From an uncultured Lachnospiraceae bacterium (GTDB lineage Bacteria; Bacillota; Clostridia; Lachnospirales; Lachnospiraceae), in the NCBI GenBank assembly GCA_946549155.1, contig CAMNQN010000051.1, positions 1 to 16,267 of the forward strand: 16,267 nucleotides of DNA. The letters run 5' to 3'. The notes beneath the pieces were generated by a model. It did no database searches. It saw only the letters and a list, made by a program, of their open reading frames with translations, and had not been told where the DNA came from. Within the stretch, counting starts at the first letter, position 1; every line of letters begins with the position of its first letter. Shown piece after piece: positions 13,500 to 16,267 of this stretch. The position numbers and the translations under genes are program-made.

Positions 13500-14435
13500 A
13501 TGTCAAAAGAATACGACTACGAGGAAATCCTGCTGGTGAAGGCCGCCTGGTTTTATTATATCGAAGGATTTACCCAGCAGGAGATCGGCGAATACCTGGG
13601 CATTCCCAGGCTGAGAGTAAACCGTTTGCTGGACAAGGCCCGAAAAAACGGTATCATTCGCTTTTCCATACGGGAAAATGACAGTAACCGCATGGCAGTG
13701 GAGCAGCGCCTGATCAAACGTTTCCATTTAAAAGACGTATTTGTGGTGCCCTCCCCCATCCATGACCGGGATATAAACGAGGGAATCGCTCAGGCTGCCG
13801 CTATGTACATCCACGAGCGCATTGACAGCACCAGCTTTATCAATATGGGCTACGGCGATACCACCAGCCGGATTCTAAACCATCTTTCCAACATTTCAGA
13901 ATTTCCGGTAAATGTGGTATCCCTCACCGGCGGTGTAAATTACTACCTGCCCAACACACAGTCCAATATTTTTAACGCCAAGCTTTACCTGACCCCCACT
14001 CCTCTCCTGATGAAAAACGCAGAGATGATACAGGCCATCCAGAAGGAACCCAGCGTACAGCAGATTCTGAACATGACAACCCTGGCTCAGCTCTCCGTGG
14101 TGGGCATCGGAGGCATGGACGAAGAGGCCACCATCGTAACCAACGGCATGTTTTCCAACAATGATTTCCTTCTGCTATCCATGAAGGGCGCCGTGGGTGA
14201 TATTCTTTGCCATTTCATTGATGAGCAGGGAGAGCTTGTTCCCTCAGACATTGAAGGCCGTCTGATCAGCACCTCACTGGAGACGCTGCGGAGTCTGGAA
14301 AACACCATCGGGGTAGCCGCCGGCCAAAACAAAGTAAAGGCCATTCTTGCCGCACTTCGGGGCGGGTATCTGGATATCCTGATCACCGACGAAGCCACCG
14401 CATCCAGTATACTGGCCATCAGTGAAACAGAATAA
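13500..14435 (+). CDS. lsrR: LsrR, SorC/DeoR-family repressor of the lsr locus
   Basis: A 311-residue cytoplasmic regulator. An N-terminal helix-turn-helix (about residues 8-50; AAWFYYIEGFTQQEIGEYLGIPRLRVNRLLDKA) matches E. coli LsrR closely. A sugar-phosphate binding domain follows (SLTGGV, VVGIGG, MKGAVGDIL, then GGYLDILITDEATASSIL). Known LsrR proteins repress lsr genes until phospho-AI-2 releases them. The ATG at 13500 has GGAGG eight bases upstream; a TTG at 13485 in the same frame overlaps that ribosome site and is rejected. The gene is divergent from lsrACDB with both promoters in the shared 271-bp region, and is followed 48 bases later by lsrK. Confidence 0.94.
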   Translation: MSKEYDYEEILLVKAAWFYYIEGFTQQEIGEYLGIPRLRVNRLLDKARKNGIIRFSIRENDSNRMAVEQRLIKRFHLKDVFVVPSPIHDRDINEGIAQAAAMYIHERIDSTSFINMGYGDTTSRILNHLSNISEFPVNVVSLTGGVNYYLPNTQSNIFNAKLYLTPTPLLMKNAEMIQAIQKEPSVQQILNMTTLAQLSVVGIGGMDEEATIVTNGMFSNNDFLLLSMKGAVGDILCHFIDEQGELVPSDIEGRLISTSLETLRSLENTIGVAAGQNKVKAILAALRGGYLDILITDEATASSILAISETE

Positions 14436-14483
14436 ATGCAAGTCAGCACATTTTAATTTTTACTATACATTAAGGAGGGTTTT

Positions 14484-16049
14484 ATGGCAGAACAATATTT
14501 AATGGCAATCGACGCCGGCACCGGAAGTGTGCGCGCCGTTCTGTTCGATCCGGATGGAAATCAGATCGGCTGTGTTCAGAAAGAATGGGAGCACAGGGAG
14601 GATCCCCGGTATCCCGGCAGCATGGACTTTGACTGGGTACATAACTGGGCACTGGCCTGTGAATGCACCAGGGGAGTCCTGGCGGAGACAAAGATTCATC
14701 CAAACCAGGTGATCGCCGTATCCACTACCTGTATGCGTGAGGGAATCGTCCTTTACGACAAGGACGGAAACGAAATCTGGGCCTGCGCTAATGTGGACGC
14801 CCGCAGCACTGATGAGGTGGGCAAACTGATCCGGATGAATCCGGAAATGGAAAAGGACATCTATCTGCAAAGCGGCGAGACCTACGCGCTGGGCGCTCTG
14901 CCCCGTCTCCTCTGGGTAAAAGACAAAATGCCGGAAATTTACGAAAAGGTAGCCGCTGTAGGCATGTTCAATGACTGGCTGATCTATAAGCTCACCGGCG
15001 TGGAGGCTGTGGAACCCAGCAACGGCTCCACCACCGGTATCTTCGACCTCCAGAGCCGGAAATGGGATGCTTCCATTGCCAAAAAATGCGGACTGCGGGA
15101 CGATATGTTCCCTCCGGTGATGGAATGCGGCAGCATAATCGCCAAAGTGACCGAAAAGGGCGCGGCAGACACCGGTCTGGCCGCTGGCACTCCTGTAGTG
15201 GTGGGCGGCGGCGACTGCCAGCTGGGAGCCATCGGTGTGGGCGCCACGGAACCAAACCAGGCAGCCGTGTTTGGCGGCAGCTTTTGGCAGTATGAGTTTA
15301 ATACCGCCAGCGGAGCCACCGACCCCGGATGCCGTGTCCGTGTGAACTGCCACGCGGTGCCCGGTGTCTGGCAGTACGAGGCATTGGCTTTCAAACCCGG
15401 ACTGGTGATGCGCTGGTTCAGAGACGGCTTCTGCCAGGCTGAAAAGGCCCTCTCAGAAAAAACCGGTGAAGATCCCTATAACTTAATGAACCGGGAGGCA
15501 GCAAAAATTCCCGCCGGATGCTACGGCATGATGTGCACCTTCAGCGACGTGATGAATTTCATCCATTGGAAGCATGCCGCCCCCACCTTCACGAATTTTG
15601 AACTGGATCCCGAGAAATTCAATCGCTATACCTTCTACCGGGCGATTCTGGAAAACACCGCCCTGATCGTAAAGGGACATCTGGATCTGGTCCGGGAAGC
15701 CACCGGCAATATGCCCTCCGAGATTATTTTCGCGGGAGGCGCCTCCAAGAGTCCCCTGTGGTCCCAGATCCTGGCAGATGTCCTGGGAATGCCGGTGCGG
15801 GTGCCTGTAGTGAAGGAAGCCACCGCCCTGGGCGCAGCCATCCTGGCCGGTTACGGTGTGGGACTCTACTCCAGCATCGAGGAAGGCGCGAAACGCACCG
15901 TAAAATGGGACAGCGTCTACCAGCCCGACGCGGCAAATCATAAGATTTATGAAGAGCTTTATGTCACCTGGCGCAAGGTTTACGCAGCTCAGTTGGAGCT
16001 GGTAAACGAGGGTCTGACAAAGCCCATGTGGATAGCCCCAGGCTTATAG
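14484..16049 (+). CDS. lsrK: LsrK, autoinducer-2 kinase (FGGY family)
   Basis: A 521-residue cytoplasmic kinase that phosphorylates AI-2 (as open DPD) with ATP, trapping it in the cell and creating the LsrR ligand. It aligns throughout with E. coli LsrK: MAIDAGTGSVRAVLFD, CMREGIVLYDKDGNEIWACANVDAR, VEPSNGSTTG, VVVGGGDCQLG with the presumed catalytic base Asp244, KHAAPTFTNF, FAGGASKSPLWSQILAD, VVKEATALGAA and the ending LTKPMWIAPGL. The ATG follows AAGGAGGG at close spacing. No separate promoter or terminator is evident after lsrR, so it is probably co-transcribed with the repressor, as in E. coli. Confidence 0.96.
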   Translation: MAEQYLMAIDAGTGSVRAVLFDPDGNQIGCVQKEWEHREDPRYPGSMDFDWVHNWALACECTRGVLAETKIHPNQVIAVSTTCMREGIVLYDKDGNEIWACANVDARSTDEVGKLIRMNPEMEKDIYLQSGETYALGALPRLLWVKDKMPEIYEKVAAVGMFNDWLIYKLTGVEAVEPSNGSTTGIFDLQSRKWDASIAKKCGLRDDMFPPVMECGSIIAKVTEKGAADTGLAAGTPVVVGGGDCQLGAIGVGATEPNQAAVFGGSFWQYEFNTASGATDPGCRVRVNCHAVPGVWQYEALAFKPGLVMRWFRDGFCQAEKALSEKTGEDPYNLMNREAAKIPAGCYGMMCTFSDVMNFIHWKHAAPTFTNFELDPEKFNRYTFYRAILENTALIVKGHLDLVREATGNMPSEIIFAGGASKSPLWSQILADVLGMPVRVPVVKEATALGAAILAGYGVGLYSSIEEGAKRTVKWDSVYQPDAANHKIYEELYVTWRKVYAAQLELVNEGLTKPMWIAPGL

Positions 16050-16109
16050 ATATTAAGGTGAAAGACCGTGCGCTGTTACTGTAGAACTATCTGAGAGGAG
16101 AAATAAAAT

Positions 16110-16267
16110 ATGTATATCATTGACGAAAAAGACAAAGAATACCGTTTTGGAAACAGCGGTCCAAAATATCTCATGAAAGGCCCCCGCTCGAATTTTGCAT
16201 TGGTTCAGTTTATGCCCGGCGAGGATTTCGCCGCCCACTATCACAATATCATGGAAGAAAACTTCTT
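16110..16267 (+). CDS. Cupin-domain protein, 3' end outside the window
   Basis: Only the first 52 residues are visible. They end with a perfect cupin motif 1, G-x5-H-x-H-x3-E (GEDFAAHYHNIME), whose His and Glu residues normally bind a metal ion. The remainder of the barrel lies beyond the edge. The ATG at 16110 follows GAGAGGAG at about nine bases. The gene begins 60 bases after lsrK on the same strand with no terminator between, so it probably belongs to the lsrRK transcript. Cupins include small isomerases and dioxygenases. Since LsrG is not visible here, this protein could act on phospho-AI-2, but that is a hypothesis. Confidence 0.8.
   Translation, partial: MYIIDEKDKEYRFGNSGPKYLMKGPRSNFALVQFMPGEDFAAHYHNIMEENF

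Noticed and set aside
14436..14483. Separate promoter for lsrK
   Set aside because: TACTAT at 14461 resembles a -10 box, but no -35 box lies at a suitable distance.
16069..16088. Further fragment of the palindromic element before the cupin gene
   Set aside because: Only GTTACTGT-like similarity with no partner arm, so it cannot be told from chance.

Overview
The window looks like chromosomal DNA of a low-to-mid GC Clostridia, most likely a Lachnospiraceae. The grounds are the protein sequences (acetyl-type MetA, divergent LigA, clostridial-style LsrB), strong AGGAGG ribosome sites, sigma-A promoters with TTGACA/TATAAT-like boxes, and a tRNA gene without an encoded CCA. The genus cannot be fixed from the sequence alone.

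Left part (1-6150, minus strand): housekeeping genes. Reading in the direction of transcription, a strong promoter (6121-6093) drives tRNA-Arg(CCG), followed without an obvious terminator by a membrane-anchored SH3-domain protein. A rho-independent terminator follows. Next come an RluF-type pseudouridine synthase that overlaps a divergent NAD-dependent DNA ligase, then homoserine O-acetyltransferase (metA) on its own promoter, its stop codon overlapping the reading frame of a GntR/FCD regulator.

Right part (6158-16267): a complete autoinducer-2 (AI-2) uptake and processing locus of the Lsr type. A divergent control region (13229-13499) holds two near-consensus promoters back to back. Leftward, lsrA-lsrC-lsrD-lsrB encode the ABC importer. 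A 459-bp intergenic region follows, then lsrF (the thiolase ending phospho-AI-2 breakdown) and an AEC-family membrane transporter. Rightward are lsrR (repressor), lsrK (AI-2 kinase) and the start of a cupin gene cut by the window edge. LsrG is absent from the visible part, and the cupin is a candidate for its role. The expected flow is import of AI-2 by LsrACDB, phosphorylation by LsrK, relief of LsrR repression by phospho-AI-2, and degradation by LsrF.

The least expected part is non-coding. Between lsrB and lsrF lies a 192-bp element (8224-8415) built of palindromic modules. It is bounded by 11-bp inverted repeats and flanked by a 7-bp direct repeat, so it looks like a miniature non-autonomous mobile element inserted into an older hairpin. 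A partial copy of the same element lies at the left edge (1-66). Beside it are a long imperfect inverted repeat with alternative pairings (8452-8518) and a palindrome-rich promoter for lsrF (8111-8184).
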